The translations under genes were made by a program, and so were the position numbers. 64,000 nt of DNA from Salticus scenicus (taxonomy: Eukaryota; Arthropoda; Arachnida; Araneae; Salticidae), in the NCBI GenBank assembly GCA_963930645.1, contig OZ005651.1, forward strand, positions 131,233,475-131,297,474. The letters run 5' to 3'. How positions within the stretch are numbered: position 1 is the stretch's first letter; every line of letters starts with the position of its first letter. The notes beneath the pieces were generated by a model. The model was given only the letters and a program-made list of their open reading frames with translations, had not been told where the DNA came from and made no database searches. Shown here in pieces: positions 1 through 13,686 of the stretch.

Positions 1-14
1 TTATGGGACACCCA

Positions 15-46
<32 letters not shown>

Positions 47-3000
47 CTATGAATTTAAATTATAAGTGAAGATATGAAAGTGGAATGTAAAAACAAGACT
101 AACTTTAACAATGTTAATAAACAAAAATAAATAAATAAATTTAACAATAAGTTAAATTATATATATACTATATTATATAAAGTATGTAAAATGTAATTTC
201 TTTTGATTCCAAAATTACTAATGATCTGGTAAAATGAAATTTCTGTTTCATATTCTGGTGATATAAATTTAATTTTTGTTAAACATATTTAAAAACATAT
301 GTTTTAATGTTGGTAATATATGCATTTAAGTATACAGTAAAAGAAAAGTTTATCAAGATAAACAATTTTATTGCCAGTTAGTGCTCACTAACAATTAATT
401 TTTAATTTGATAGTACTTTGTACAAGTAACCAAACATAAATTAAAAATGATACTGTCAAAGAAAATTCCACAAAAGCTAGTTTTCTTTTTCTTTTTTCAT
501 ATGAAATTCTTAATTTATAAATGTGTGAACATGCACCAATAACAAATGAAAGCATATTACTATACTATCTACACATTAGCTGGGTCATGAAATTCATTGT
601 TTAATGATTGGCAAAAATAAATAAATAAATTATATTGAAGTTTTTATAAATAACTCATATAATACAACAAGCAGAGATATTTTATTTACAAATTAAACAA
701 ATATAATTAAGACTAAATTTATTACAATTATGTACACCTTATCCAATATTTAAATAAAAATAAATGGTCCCTTAAAAAAATATACAAGCCGAAAAGAATT
801 AATAATTTCTGATTAATAAAAGCAAACCTGTCTTTGAGCACTGATATACATAACGAAAACTTATTTTATACAAATTTAAAAAAATTAGGAACATACATAT
901 TTATAAATAAAACAGATAGGACGAAAGCTCAAAAGTTATATAAGCACTTTTGTTATTATTTTATACCATTCTACTTAAAATACAAAATTTTCAAGCTTAA
1001 CAGTTTTATATTTTAGCAACCTGAGTTGTATACAGTGGTTATTTACATATGAAATAGTACAGAAAGTAATTATAAATAAATCCTGAAAAGGGAAAAAGGT
1101 TTATATACAGTGATCTCAGACATTCACCACTATTTTATCAATAGCAACATTTTCACATTTCTTCCACACAAATCCATGAAACAAATTTAAATACTAAATG
1201 TCAAGCATTGTATATACATAATTATAAAAATGTCTAAAAACAAATTTTAACAATAGTACATTTTGAAAGATATATGTGTTCAATTACTATTTTAATGGCA
1301 ATTGAAGAATAATTAAATATAAGACATATCACATTAAAAGCATTTTTTATCTTTAAAATGAAAAGAAAAATGTAACAACGATAAATGCTGCTGCTGCTTT
1401 TTTTTTTTTTTTTTTTTTAATAAACCACCATTATGAATTTCATAATTAAAGCTTTTGACCATGTTTGTTTTAAATCCAAATGTATAAAAATGTACATAAA
1501 TATTAAAGAAACAAAAATATAAGTTACTTAAATGACCAGAATTACAAAAAAATTAATATTTGATATATAAACCTGCATGAACAATACACAGAAACAGATA
1601 TTAATGAGTATGTGCTTTTATTTACAATATTAAGAATACATGTATGTAAAAAAATTCAACAAGAAAGAAACAAAACTTATTTACAATGAAGTGATTAATC
1701 TAATCTTTCATAAAATCATCAAAATTAAATATTATTTATAGTATATTCTTTTATACACAAATATTCAGGTTTAAAAGTTAATGAAACGTTTTTGTATAAC
1801 ACTCACTTTCAATATTTAAATTTATCTTTTAATTTTCTGTCTATAAGATCATTAATTTTATTTTATAATACTGCATGATAAAATTCAAATGCAAACCACA
1901 GCATATTTGTCGAAAAGGAATTCAGTGAACTAGGATCTGTAATTCAAAAGAAGTAGCAGATAATGTAAAAATAAAAATTCATGTCCAGTAAATTATTATT
2001 GCAATTTCCATTCACTGTTGTTTAATTTTAAAATAACATTTATCATTATTCACCTTCACCCACACAAATAATAAAAAAAAAAAAAAAAAAAAAAAAAATG
2101 CTGCAAAATATAAAAACATTCAACTAAACACACTGTTGATTTAAAAATAAGATTACTTATTATTATTATTTTTTTTTAAATCTGCATTAGAACATATATG
2201 TATTTGCATAATGCTTGCTCAGCGCTGGTTCAAGAAAAAATTATAGCAGATTTGAGATCATGATTTGGTGCCCCTCTCTTCTAGAATAGCCTAAAAGCAA
2301 TCAATTTTTCCCTTATGACAGGCTCTTTTACACACCACACATACACATTTTGATACCTGATGCGACTATATCTGTTGCATAGGGCTCTGACCACCTTTGT
2401 GCAATTTCGCTCAGTGTATAGATCTTCTCTATCTAAAGCTTGTGCCCCAAACTTTATCAAATGACCAAACAGAAATATTTAAAGCCTGCATTAGATTTAA
2501 AAAAAAAATGTGCATTGCCAAAGACTTTTGGCAAATTGTTGGACTTTTTTTAAATTAAAATTATAAATAAAGACATGCAATTTTATTTTTTTAAATTTCC
2601 TGTCACAAATACTGCTTTAATTCACTTATTAGTTGCTATATTTTGAGTGACTGACCTTGCCTAGATAATTTTTATAAACACTATTTTAAATCATTAGCAC
2701 AAATTTGACAAGACTTTTTCGTGTAAAATCTTACTGTTAACTAAAAAACTTTTAAACCGAAACAAGTTTTTACTGTAACATTAGAATATGATCATGTTTT
2801 ATATGATCATGTTAGAATATGATCATGCCCTTCCTTTTTCTTATTCATTTCTTACTTGGCTTAATCCCAGGAAAATCAAATTAGGCATTTCAATCTGGCT
2901 CTCAATAGCACCCAGAAGAAAATATATCATTATTATTCATCTGACATTCTAAGTTGACATGGAAGAACAATGTTCACAAAGGAACAAGATCATTATATTA

Positions 3001-5204
3001 TACTGCTATTCATCAGTTGGGATAGTTCACAACTGATTGATTGACGTAGCCCACAACAAATGTGCATATACTATTTTCAGTGATTGAATTCAATAAATAG
3101 TTGAAGCAAAAAAAAAAATCTCAAGGTGCACTTAATTTTTCAAAGCCAAATTTTGCTATAAATTATAGTTTTTTTTTTTTTTAAATCTTTTTAATCCCTT
3201 TCTATTTCTTTTGTCTGTCTCTTAAGGTCCCCCCTCTCCTTTTTAACTTTTTTCATTTAATCACGTTGGGTGATATTTGTTTTTCCTTTTTATGATAAAT
3301 CTTCATATATATATTTACATAAATTATGAATATGTAGCACAAAAAAGGAAAGGGAAATATTAAAAAGTGTAGACAGCTGTTCTGCACTTTTTAATCTTTT
3401 TGGCACAGCATATTCATATTTTTTCATCTTTCTTTTAATTCTTTGCATAAAGGCATACCTTTCATATATTTGACTTACATATTTAGATATATTATATACA
3501 TTCCTATTTAGAACTTAAGACAAAAAAAAAAAAAAAAAAATCAACCAACTAAGATGAATCCTCATTTCATTTATAGCTGTATATGCAAAGCCAAATGTTT
3601 TTTCAGTTCATTTACCATTCAACATATTTTCACTGACTGAACTAGCCAACATCATTTTGCACAAACACTATTTTAATTTATAGCCACAAAATCTAACAAG
3701 TCTCTTTGAAAAGGCATGAACAATTTTCTAAACATTAGATTGTAAGGAGAATAAATTGGACGGTTTGAGAACAAACTAAAAGAAATGAAACTACATGCTT
3801 CAATCTTGCCCTAAACTTTAATATTCACTTAGAAAGACTGGCAACATTATTATTTGTCTGAAAACTGATCATTCTAGATTAAGACAGTCATTTGCTTCCT
3901 AAGGAGCAAGTAACTACACATCTTATAAACTAACCATTTTTTGACTGATTATCTTAGCCAGTAACAAATGTATCTTTCTTTATTAAGTAATCATAACAAA
4001 ATTTGACAAATTTTTTAGGGGAATACCCTTAAGATGTTATTAATTTATTTTTATTTATTTATTTTTTTAAGAAGCAAATTTTTACTAAGATTTTTTTTTC
4101 TTCTTCTATTTCATTGTTAATAATAATAAAAGGTATTAACAGTGCTTTAGCTTTTAAAAACTTTTCTAACTTCCATTTCTATTTTAGGTAGTTTTTTGAA
4201 AAATAAATACAGAACATGATTTGATTTAAGTAAAAATACAAAATTTTCAAACTGAACAATATACAAGTAGATGCCAAAAAAAGATCTTTAGAAAATGCCC
4301 ATCTCAACATTCTATACCTTTGTGGACTAAAATCATCAAATGATGTTAAAGACAACTTCCAAAAAAGAACAGTACAAACTCCAGGCTTTCTCCACACTGA
4401 ACTTTTTCATTATCTACTATTAATATTTTATCATCTTTTGTATCCTTTTTAAATGTTTAAAAAAGAAACAATTTATAACCAAATTCAGATAGAATGTAAA
4501 ACAGTTTGTTAGATTAAAAACATTAACAACAATAACAAAAAACAATGAATAATTTAAATTTAAACATGATTTATGTAATCACTTCACTGTATACTTTAGA
4601 AAGGGAAAATAGGCATAAAGCTACCTTGATGAGACAAAATTATCACTATTTAAGGAAAAAGTAATACTGAAAATAAGCTTTAGAATACCACAGTGTAATA
4701 TTTAACAACAATATGTTTAAATATCTTCACTAGCAGGGAAGAAACATTTGAAAAAAGCAAAGGGAAAAAAAAAAAAAGGAAGAAGAAAAGAAGAAATAAA
4801 TAATGTAGGAATCACAGATGAAAACATTATGCATAAAATCATTAAATATATATATAAAACTTCATTTTAGATCTCATACAAATTTCAACAATACAACATA
4901 GTTTTATAAAATATTTTCTACTTAAACAACTGCACAAGTTTTAGGCTCTTTTTCTGCTTTATGTATAACAGTAAGAAGAATTTTACAAATAACATAAAAT
5001 AATAAATAAGTGAAATAGAATTTCTTTTATTTCAATAAGACTGGAAGAAGCAGATGGAATAATTTGATGGTTATGAAATAAAGAGTTGTCAACGTCAATG
5101 AATAATCTGATTTAGTTAACTGAAAAAATTAGAAGGAAAATACCATAAAAGCTTGATCGCATAAAATTAATTACACTGCTCTGAAAAAAAAAAATTTTTT
5201 TCGA
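1..5204. other. No gene seen: AT-rich 3' flank
   Basis: AT-rich sequence with poly-A/T tracts (for example 1398-1417 and 2070-2098), an AT microsatellite at 17-44 and ATTT/AAAT runs. No open frame resembles a known protein. The stretch at 2215-2470 is richer in GC and looks like an old repeat that I cannot name. Part of it could belong to a long 3' UTR of the minus-strand gene, but nothing in the sequence shows this. Confidence 0.6.
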
Positions 5205-6480
5205 GATCTGATACCATTCTTGCAGATTCTTATGTAAAATGACCTCCTGAATCCAAATATGACCACCATTTTTCCCAGTCACCCAGCGTTTTCTAGATAC
5301 ACCCCTCCCTCATTTTTATCATTGTTTGGTTGATCCTCTCCCATCAGTTTGATTTGGAGAGAAACAATGATTATTTTAATCATTAAATGTCTTCTGACCT
5401 GAGGAGCTACAGAGGTAGAAAGTTCCAAAACATGAACATTTGTAGTAAGGAGGAAATTTGAAGGGATTTGTGGCCAGAAAACAAAAGAAAATCAATAAAA
5501 ACAATCAGTTTCTGTTTCTTTTTTTCCACAATATTTCTCTTATTTTTTACATATTCCAGCTTCCAATTTACCATTTTTTTACCAAAACACCCCAAATAAT
5601 AAAAATTATACAGTGAAAATTTTTTCAAAATGTTGGTGAGTGGAGTAAAGTCTCAAAGCCCTCGCAAGGAAGTTTCACTGGTTCACTGTATGACGTTTGT
5701 TTTCAATAACTCCCACATTAAATGCTTTAGGCAGTAAAACATGAACAGTAAAATATCCTTCTTTGACACATGTTAAAGATCACCACCATCGCAAACACCA
5801 TAAAGTTCAATCTCTTATCGTAAAACATGTACTAGAGGTAGATAACGACTGACAACTACAATGATAAGAGCAACCTTTTACATGTGCCCTTTTACATGAC
5901 CTTTAACATGTGTCAAAGCAGGAAATTTTACTGTTCATGTGCCCCAAACATTTAATGTGGTAGTTATTGAAAGCAAACGTCATACAGTGAATCAGTCAAA
6001 CTTTCTTGCAAGAGCTTTGAGACTTTACTCCACTCACCAACATTTTGAAAAAATTTTCACTGTATAATTTTTATTATTTGGGGTGTTTTGGTAAGAAAAT
6101 GGCAAACTGGAGGCCGGAATGTGTAAAAAATAAGAAATATTGTGGAAAAAAAAAAAAAAAAAAAAAAAAAAAACAGAAACTGATTGTATTTATTGGTTTT
6201 CTTTTGTTTTCTGGGCACAAAACCCTTCAAATTTCCTCCTTACTACAAATGTTCGTATTTTAGAACTTTCTACCTCTGCAGATTCTCAGGTCAGAAGACA
6301 TAAAATAATCATCGTTCCTCTTCAAATCAAACTGATGGGTATAAAATTACCAAACAATGATAAAAATGAGGGAGGGGGTGTATCTAGAAAACAGTGGGTG
6401 ATTGGGGAAAATGATGGTCATATTCGGATTCAGGAGGTCATTTTATATAAGAATATGCTGAATTGGTGTCAGCGGCAATT
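5205..6480. mobile_element. Foldback element, about 1.28 kb with ~575-600-bp arms
   Basis: The left arm (about 5205-5800) is repeated as reverse complement in the right arm (about 5905-6480), with a loop of roughly 100 bp. Examples are the AAAATGACCTCCTGAATCC segment near 5237 and its complement near 6430, and the TGGTGAGTGGAGTAAAGTCTC segment near 5632 mirrored near 6015. Each arm yields the same short spurious peptide beginning MKKFSLYNFYYLGCFGKKM. No transposase is present. Target duplication is not clear. It lies 3-4 kb beyond the RAD54L2 stop codon. Confidence 0.8.
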
Positions 6481-7682
6481 TTCATGCCAAGCAGTGTTAT
6501 CAAAATGAACAATATGGATAAATACTACAGCAATGAGACAAAAAAAAAAAAAAAAAAAAGGAACAAGAAAAGAAAATACATATAACAGTAATTGGAATGA
6601 ACATAAATTAGTAAAGCCTTTATTTATTTTTTTTTTTTTTAATATATATATATGTATATAAATGAAAGGCGGCAGTGATATACATGATCTTCATTTTTAA
6701 ATATAAATTTTCAAAATAAATAAATAAATAAATAAATAATGAATATTTTGTACTGTCTAAAAATCAATTTATACTTTTCATACTTTTATGTAACATTATA
6801 TACAAATGAACATACCATCGCCGTTTGTACAGGCAGAAAAAAAATAAAATAAATAAGGGCACAATCACAAGAGTGAAAAATAAATAAAATAAAATAAAGA
6901 GAAAAATTAACTGACACCGGTCAAAAATACACAAAAAAAAAAAAAACAGTTAAGTGCATTCCATCTACACATATGAACACAACTAAATATGTACAAATTT
7001 TTCATAAATATGAACAAAATACTTAAAGTTTTAGTAATAAAATAGATGATTTTAATTAGTTATCTGTGCTAAAATTTATGCATATTTCGCTATTCAAAAT
7101 TCAAATTGACTATTTAAACAAATAAGATTTTATTGTATGGGTAATGAAAAAGATGACTTAAATGTTACACTCTTTTAGATTTTATATATATATATAAGAA
7201 GCAAATAGAAGAAATATTCAATAATCATATAATGAAAAAAAAAAAAAAAAAAAAAAGTAAAATAAATAATTTGAACATAATCTATTTTTTAACATAAGTG
7301 GCCAATTAATGCACAAAAAATATCAAATTATAGATGAATAATTAAAACTATTTGTAGAAAGATAACACTATACTCTATTTCCTTTAAGTAGTCACCTCAA
7401 GGCCACGCTCAGATGATCTGTGATTTCACTTTCCCCGTACGTTGCTAGGTTGAAGAAACAACGATATCTCGCTGGATGGAATTGAGCATGTGATCTCATT
7501 CACATGATCTCCATCTCTGAATTCCGTGGCCTTGGAGTGCCTCTGATGAGGAAATGGACTATAGAAAATTCCACAAATATATAGAATTCATAAGATTAAG
7601 GTTGAGTTTAAAATTATAAAAGAAATATTTTGAGAGATTATGTTTTTCAAATAGATTACTGTACTAAATTAGGATATGAATC

Positions 7683-7722
<40 letters not shown>

Positions 7723-9626
7723 ATGAACAAACTAAAATTTGATATACAGCATGTTTTGAATGTTCAGCAACCCTCTTAATTCTTGATGGAAAGACATTTT
7801 TACTGCATACATCATTTTGAATGATTATCAATAAAAACATCTTATTCACCCAGTAGCAGAATTATCTGAATCTATCTGCACCAAAATAAAATTTATCTGT
7901 GAACCATAAATGTCAAACCAAGTCTGGTAGCACTAGAAGTAATAGCAATTCATAAAATATGTAAAATTTTTCTCTCTAAAAAATAAATAAATAAATAAAT
8001 AAGACTATACAATAATCTAGAGACATAATGCAAATTATATGTGCATTTTTAAGCCTGAACAATTTCTTTTCAAGTTGTTAAATTGATCTGCAGAGCTTTA
8101 AACAATCTGTAGTACTCACTTCCATGCTGCACTGTTTATGCTACTGGGCTTATTCAATAATTAAGATATTTATTTAAATAATATTTTAAACAAATTATAG
8201 TAAAAATAAATGAAGGAAGAATTTTAATATATTATATATATATATATATAAAATCAATGGTTACATTGATTATAATTTAGCATAACAAAATATATTAACA
8301 GGACATAAATAAATATAATCTGACATAAACATATAATTCAATAATCATAAATAACATCAAAAATAAACATTTGTACTTTAAAAGATAACAGACATTAGCT
8401 TTATCATAATGAAAAATAATAGTGCTGATGAATGTTTTATAATTAATAACCTACACAAACATAAATATAATCAAGCAGCATTTTTGCATAAATATTTGAT
8501 TGCAGCATTACACAAAATGTAAACAAATGGCGAAGGTACAAAAAAAGACATATAATCAATGACTACATTGATCAGAAACGAATCATAAATCAGCATAATC
8601 ATGAAAAATATTAATTGCGCATAAATATTCTGTCAAATATATAAATAACTTAATCATCAAAAATAACAAAATATATGGATGGGCAAAAAACAACATTTGT
8701 ACTTCAAAAGATAACAAGCATTAACTTTATATGATACTAATGGCTATTTTTTTAAATAACACAATCCTACACATATATAAATATCCAGTGGCATTCTTAA
8801 AAATCGTTTTCCACTGAAAAAATGTTAATTATAATTCATTTATAAAATATATTATTGACTTTCTATAAAATAGAACTTTTTTTTAGTAAAGAGCTGCATT
8901 ATTAATTCATCATCTTTTAATTTCTTTGGCATACATAATTTCTATACAAATTCATTTTAAGTACTTTCTGCTACATGCATAACAGAAGAGAAAGAAAAGA
9001 AATAGAAATTTACTAATTGGCACTAAATTATTTCAAACTAAAATAACTTGGCAGTTGGTGAAAGAATAAAACTTCCAAATTGTGTTAAAAGAAGCAAAAG
9101 ATTAATTATCTAGTTTGAAAGACATTAATAAAACAAGCATTTTGTCCAATTAATCACAGAATATATATAATATTTTAAGAAAGAAAAAGTACAAAATGTA
9201 CAACAGTTATGAGGTAAGAAATCTATACTACATAAAATGTATATTCACACACCTTAACACAGTTCACAATGATAAAACACATCAGCAATGGTAATACAGT
9301 AACTACAATATTGTACTTTGTACAATACATATTATCATGATACAATAAATGAAAAGTGAATGCATTTAACCCGTTTACAGCAATTTTTAAATATTGTTCT
9401 CTCTTATAAAAGACATAAAAGATTTCTTCACATTTTAACTTTGCACAAGTGAAAATCATCAATGATGAAATATATTTTATGCCAGTTTTACTTTACTGAC
9501 TTTTTACTATTGCAAAAAAGCAATCATATCACATACATTCTGCACAGTCAAAAGTTTATGAACTTTTGATACTATGCATCCACCAACTAGCTGAAGCTCT
9601 ATTTCCTCAATAGTAACTGGCAAAAG
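6481..9626. other. RAD54L2 3' UTR/flank, no other gene seen
   Basis: AT-rich sequence directly downstream of the TAA at 9627-9629 on the minus strand; part of it must be 3' UTR. On the minus strand an ATTAAA lies near 8917 and an AATAAA near 8169, but I cannot tell which, if either, is used. Long A runs sit at 7234-7255 and 7690-7720. No coding signal apart from short chance frames. Confidence 0.5.
7367..7565. mobile_element. Small imperfect palindromic element (MITE-like)
   Basis: A roughly 200-bp GC-richer island in AT-rich flank. The left end, TATACTCTATTTCCT with CAAGGCCACG 14 bases further in, is mirrored at the right end (CGTGGCCTTGGAGTG, GAGGAAATGGACTATAG). Inner parts (GATCTGTGATTTC and GATCATGTGAAT types) also pair imperfectly. 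No coding capacity. It could instead be a structured RNA or an old inverted duplication. Confidence 0.5.
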
Positions 9627-11981
9627 TTACATGTTAGATGTGCTAAGTCTGGAGGACTTTTCATTTATAGATGCAACATTAGAATTAGAGTCTGACTGAG
9701 TTAAACTAGGTGTTAAGGTAGAAGGAGGCAAAGGAAAAGATGATGGAAATGAAAGTTGACTACTTTCTTGACCAGAACTAAAAAATGGGGAAGACTGACT
9801 AAATGGGTGAAATGAAGACACTGACGGCTGTGGTACTGGCCAAGCTCTAGGAGCAGGAGGCTGTGTATCTGACAGAGATGAAGTCCCTGTTAAGTGAGGA
9901 GGTATAGGATATAAATGAGACATATGTTGTAAATGAGGCAACAATGAATGTTCTTGGCTATGCTGTAAAGGATGTAGAGGCTGAGGATGTTGTATATGAG
10001 CTGCAGTTTTATGAGAAGAAAAGTTAGAAAAAGTTGTGAAATCTGTGCCAGATATGTGATGCGGAAAAGTTGGAAAATGATTTTCAGACAAGAGATGTTC
10101 AGATAGTTGTGGATGTAGAAATGGTTGAGAAGTGTCCATTGTCTGTGACTGCAGCATATGATTTTGAGACATAAGTAAATGTTGCTGTTGAGATTTCTTG
10201 GATGGTTGCTTATTACTAGATTTTCTTTTACGTGAAGTTGTATGCTGACTCTGTGATACTGACACAGATGATACAGTAGACGTTAGTGTATTTGGTAAAG
10301 ATTGGGATGAATAAGTTGAAGTCTGTGGTTTTTGTTTTGAATCACTATTAGTCAATGTTGATAAAATTTGTTGAAAAGATGAATGGGTTGAACTCTGTAT
10401 CTGCTTGGTGGACACCTGAGATGCTGATGATAATGATGATGATGATGATGCTGTTGACAGACTATCTGAAATTGTCAGTGTTGAAGTCTTATTAGAAAAA
10501 GTCTGAGGTATGCTAATTTGAGGTGAAGAATTTTCCATTTTATTATGTAAATGAGATGATTTTGTAGCAGTATTTGTATCATGAATATCATGGCTTATAT
10601 GAGGGGAACTTTGAACTATAGGTTTTGGTTGAGAGAATAAATCTGAAGTAGAAGATGGTTCAGAATGTGGTACAGGGGTAATTTGCAAATTATGATTAAA
10701 AGACTGAATAATATTTGAAGTTTGTTCTGTATGGAATCCAGTCGAATTTTGAATAGGTGACTTGGAATAAAATAAAGTTCTTTGAGACAATGTATCAGAT
10801 ACAGTTGTTGACTCAGATGATGAAGAAATAGATAAAACATGCTTGTTTGATGAAACAGTGTTACACTGGTCCATCAATGCACCAGACGTTGCAGGCATAT
10901 TCAGATTTGGTGTTTTTGAATGCTGTACTGCTTTCAACAGATGTGAATCAGAAGTTTCAGGACATGAGGTTGGAGTAATTTGTAAACTAGGATTTGCAGA
11001 AAGACTGTTTTGCAAACTCTCATTTTGAAGGTAAGATAGGTTTGAATTCTGAGTTGGAGGTTTTGTTGAAAAACCTGATTTTTGAGATCCTGAATCAGAT
11101 ATCAAAGAATCTGCACAAGAAGCAGGTGTTATCTGCAAATTTGGATTTACAGCAAGAGCTGCTAAAGATGGAGGTAGAATGCTACCATGAATCTTCCCTG
11201 ATTCTGACACTGGCACGGATGAATTTTTATTATTTTGAAGAGACTGTGGAAGCATTATAGGAGATGCCTTAGAATTTCTTTCAGACATTTTGATTGATGA
11301 AGATTCAGAATTAGGCTTTACAGAGGAAATACTTTGTTCATTATTCTTTTCTATAAAATCTATATTTTTGGAGGGTTGTATCGATAAAGGGTGACGAATC
11401 TTTTGCAATTGGAAATTTGAATTTGAAGATGTCGAATGAGTAACTGGAATCTGAGGGCGGACTGATTTTCCAGGTATTAAAGGAGATATTTGAACTTTGG
11501 CTGGATTTTTTTGAATTGGTTTCCGTTTACCTTGCTGAGGTTGCAGAAGCATCTGTTGAACTCTAACAGGCTGTGCCAATTGAGGAGCAAATTTTTGACG
11601 ATTTTGTTGTGCTGATGGATTTATTGGCAATATTGTAATTTGTTTGTTTTTTGAAAGAACCTGTGGAATTTCACATTTTTCTTTTGAAGCAGAGCCATTA
11701 GAATTTGGTGAAATTTTTCGAATAGTAATGTGCTTTCCAGGAAAAATAGTAGGTTGTCTTTCAGGTTTTTCTAAATCACCACTTCCTGATTCACTTTCTG
11801 ATGAATTTGCAGAAGCATTTGATGCAATACCATGTTTTCTCAAAGATGGTTCTTCGTCATCACTTAAGTCAATAACTTCAGGAGCAGAGCCTCGACTGGA
11901 ATTATGACCTGAGCTGCCAGCAGCATTTCGAGGTCCTAAATATCTAACTGTTCCACCACATTGTAAGGTTTGCTTAATGAT
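9627..11981 (-). CDS. RAD54L2: RAD54L2 terminal exon: Ser/Gln/His-rich C-terminal tail with SIM-like motif
   Basis: Last coding exon: acceptor TATTTGCAG, 784 codons, then TAA at 9627-9629. It begins IIKQTLQCGGTVRYLGPRN, followed about 40 residues in by APEVIDLSDDEEP. That is a hydrophobic VIDL core with an acidic flank, the form of a SUMO-interacting motif; ARIP4 is known to be SUMO-linked. A basic cluster SRKRKSSNKQPSKK, near codon 585, looks like a nuclear localisation signal. The remainder is low-complexity Ser/Thr/Asn, becoming Gln/His/Pro-rich toward the end (HPQPLHPLQHSQEHSLLPHL). The tail matches vertebrate ARIP4 in position and composition, not in alignable sequence. The rare in-frame Met at 11987 lies in the intron, so it is not a start codon. 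Confidence 0.9.
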   Translation of the reverse strand: MIKQTLQCGGTVRYLGPRNAAGSSGHNSSRGSAPEVIDLSDDEEPSLRKHGIASNASANSSESESGSGDLEKPERQPTIFPGKHITIRKISPNSNGSASKEKCEIPQVLSKNKQITILPINPSAQQNRQKFAPQLAQPVRVQQMLLQPQQGKRKPIQKNPAKVQISPLIPGKSVRPQIPVTHSTSSNSNFQLQKIRHPLSIQPSKNIDFIEKNNEQSISSVKPNSESSSIKMSERNSKASPIMLPQSLQNNKNSSVPVSESGKIHGSILPPSLAALAVNPNLQITPASCADSLISDSGSQKSGFSTKPPTQNSNLSYLQNESLQNSLSANPSLQITPTSCPETSDSHLLKAVQHSKTPNLNMPATSGALMDQCNTVSSNKHVLSISSSSESTTVSDTLSQRTLFYSKSPIQNSTGFHTEQTSNIIQSFNHNLQITPVPHSEPSSTSDLFSQPKPIVQSSPHISHDIHDTNTATKSSHLHNKMENSSPQISIPQTFSNKTSTLTISDSLSTASSSSSLSSASQVSTKQIQSSTHSSFQQILSTLTNSDSKQKPQTSTYSSQSLPNTLTSTVSSVSVSQSQHTTSRKRKSSNKQPSKKSQQQHLLMSQNHMLQSQTMDTSQPFLHPQLSEHLLSENHFPTFPHHISGTDFTTFSNFSSHKTAAHIQHPQPLHPLQHSQEHSLLPHLQHMSHLYPIPPHLTGTSSLSDTQPPAPRAWPVPQPSVSSFHPFSQSSPFFSSGQESSQLSFPSSFPLPPSTLTPSLTQSDSNSNVASINEKSSRLSTSNM

Positions 11982-12069
11982 CTGCAAATATGCATAAAAA
12001 TAACATTAAATCTAATAATTTTATATATGCTAAATTGTCAATAGAGAGAAAAAAAAATGAAGAACAAAC

Positions 12070-12122
12070 CCCAATGCTTTGCCCTCTTGGAGTATTTATC
12101 ACAGTTGTAGAGTGATTACCAC
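12070..12122 (-). CDS. RAD54L2: RAD54L2 53-bp small exon
   Basis: A short exon with acceptor TTTTATAG and donor ATTGGG|GTTTGT, encoding GGNHSTTVINTPRGQSIG. It is supported by exact phase agreement on both sides: a one-base carry-in from the previous exon and phase 0 into the last exon, which begins only 88 bp downstream. It lacks independent homology. Skipping it would shift the frame (53 is 2 modulo 3), so it should be constitutive if the flanking exons are joined. Confidence 0.8.
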
Positions 12123-13424
12123 CTATAAAACAAAATATTATTTTAATCTACCATGCACAGAAATCCTTTTCAGAATAAAAAAATATACTTGAATATGTTT
12201 TTAACATGAAAAGTAATTCTTATGTATAATTTTTTTTAGATAATCTTATTCATCTTACAGTAAAGAATAAATTTCTATTTTCTAACAAAAGTAACAAAAA
12301 TAGTGCTTTAATACCCTTTCTGTGTCTCGTCAAGCTGTGACGTGTAATCTATGTCTGAGCTGGCCTAGCCCAACATAAAATTAAAGCAATTCAAAGAAAA
12401 AAAATCAAAATATAACTCCTACAGATTTCAGCAGTTTCACTCATAACATTAGCATCTTTCTTCACAAATGTGGAAGGTACTTCATAAGGGATCTGGACAT
12501 AATATTGCAGGACAAAATCTAACGTCAACTAACAAAAAATAATGCGTTCTCTTCTGGGGGTTATAGGGCCTTATAAATATTTAATTTTAAGTTATCATTT
12601 GCTTTTTACCACTCAAAACATATTTTAAAAATATTGTATATCACTGCTGACAAAGCTGAATACTGTTCACAAATCTAAATTAAAAGTTATAAAATTAATA
12701 AGCATTATTGAATTTATTATGACTCATCTTGACAAAAGTTAATAAACATAGTCTTTAAACTCTTTTAAATAAAATTCATGACAATTTTTGTGATGGGTTT
12801 GTCTGTATGTCAGTGCTCTAAGATAAATATGCACATGCTGTCATGAAGTTTTATATGACATTATTAATAATTACTAATTCATTCAAATAAAATGTTGTCA
12901 TTTTATTTGTATGAACACGAACACAAATCACATTATTTTGCTTTCCATTCATTTATGTAGACGATATTTTGTTGCCAACCTATTTCATAATTTATGAATG
13001 AAGCAAGATCTTATTGCTTGTGTTAGAGCAAGTATAAGCATGTGATTACATGTTTATGAGCAACTATAATCATGTCCTGTAATATGGGAAAGTATTTTAA
13101 TCTATTTTATTCCATATATGAGTGACAATGTTTCTACTGCAAATTGAAAGCAAGATTCTTTTCTGGATAAAATATATGCCCAAGCTGACATTAACTGAAA
13201 TAAAAACAAAAATTAGAAAAGAGCCCAGACGATCCAAGTTTAAATGATTTTAAGACTGTCCTGTCCCTTGTCTGCTCAGTTCAATCATTTGTACATCACA
13301 AACATACTTCTTTTTTTAATATTTTAAAATAAATTTACAGCTGAGAATCTTTTTAAATTAGGAAGAAACATTGGGAAAATATGATATTTACATGAAGTAA
13401 AATGATGTACACTACTTGTACTTT

Positions 13425-13462
<38 letters not shown>

Positions 13463-13653
13463 GCAGACATCCAAATGAAAAGGTTATTTGTGTTATATGT
13501 CAGACCAGCTCACTAAAAAATTCTAAGTTTTTCTGGCCTGACTAGTTAGAAAACTTATCTTTGTTTTGCCAACCTGTTTATATACTATCTCCAAAATTGA
13601 AATTGTCATGACTAGTTTCTTGAACAAAAGTATATGTCTTCAAATACATCTTT

Positions 13654-13686
<33 letters not shown>

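Noticed and set aside
6140..6508. A 122-codon plus-strand frame starting MWKKKKK
   Set aside because: It runs through a poly-A tract in the foldback arm, and the mirrored arm gives unrelated frames. No similarity to a protein.
10843..11907. Plus-strand frames of 61-88 codons opposite the terminal exon
   Set aside because: Antisense shadows of the RAD54L2 C-terminal exon.
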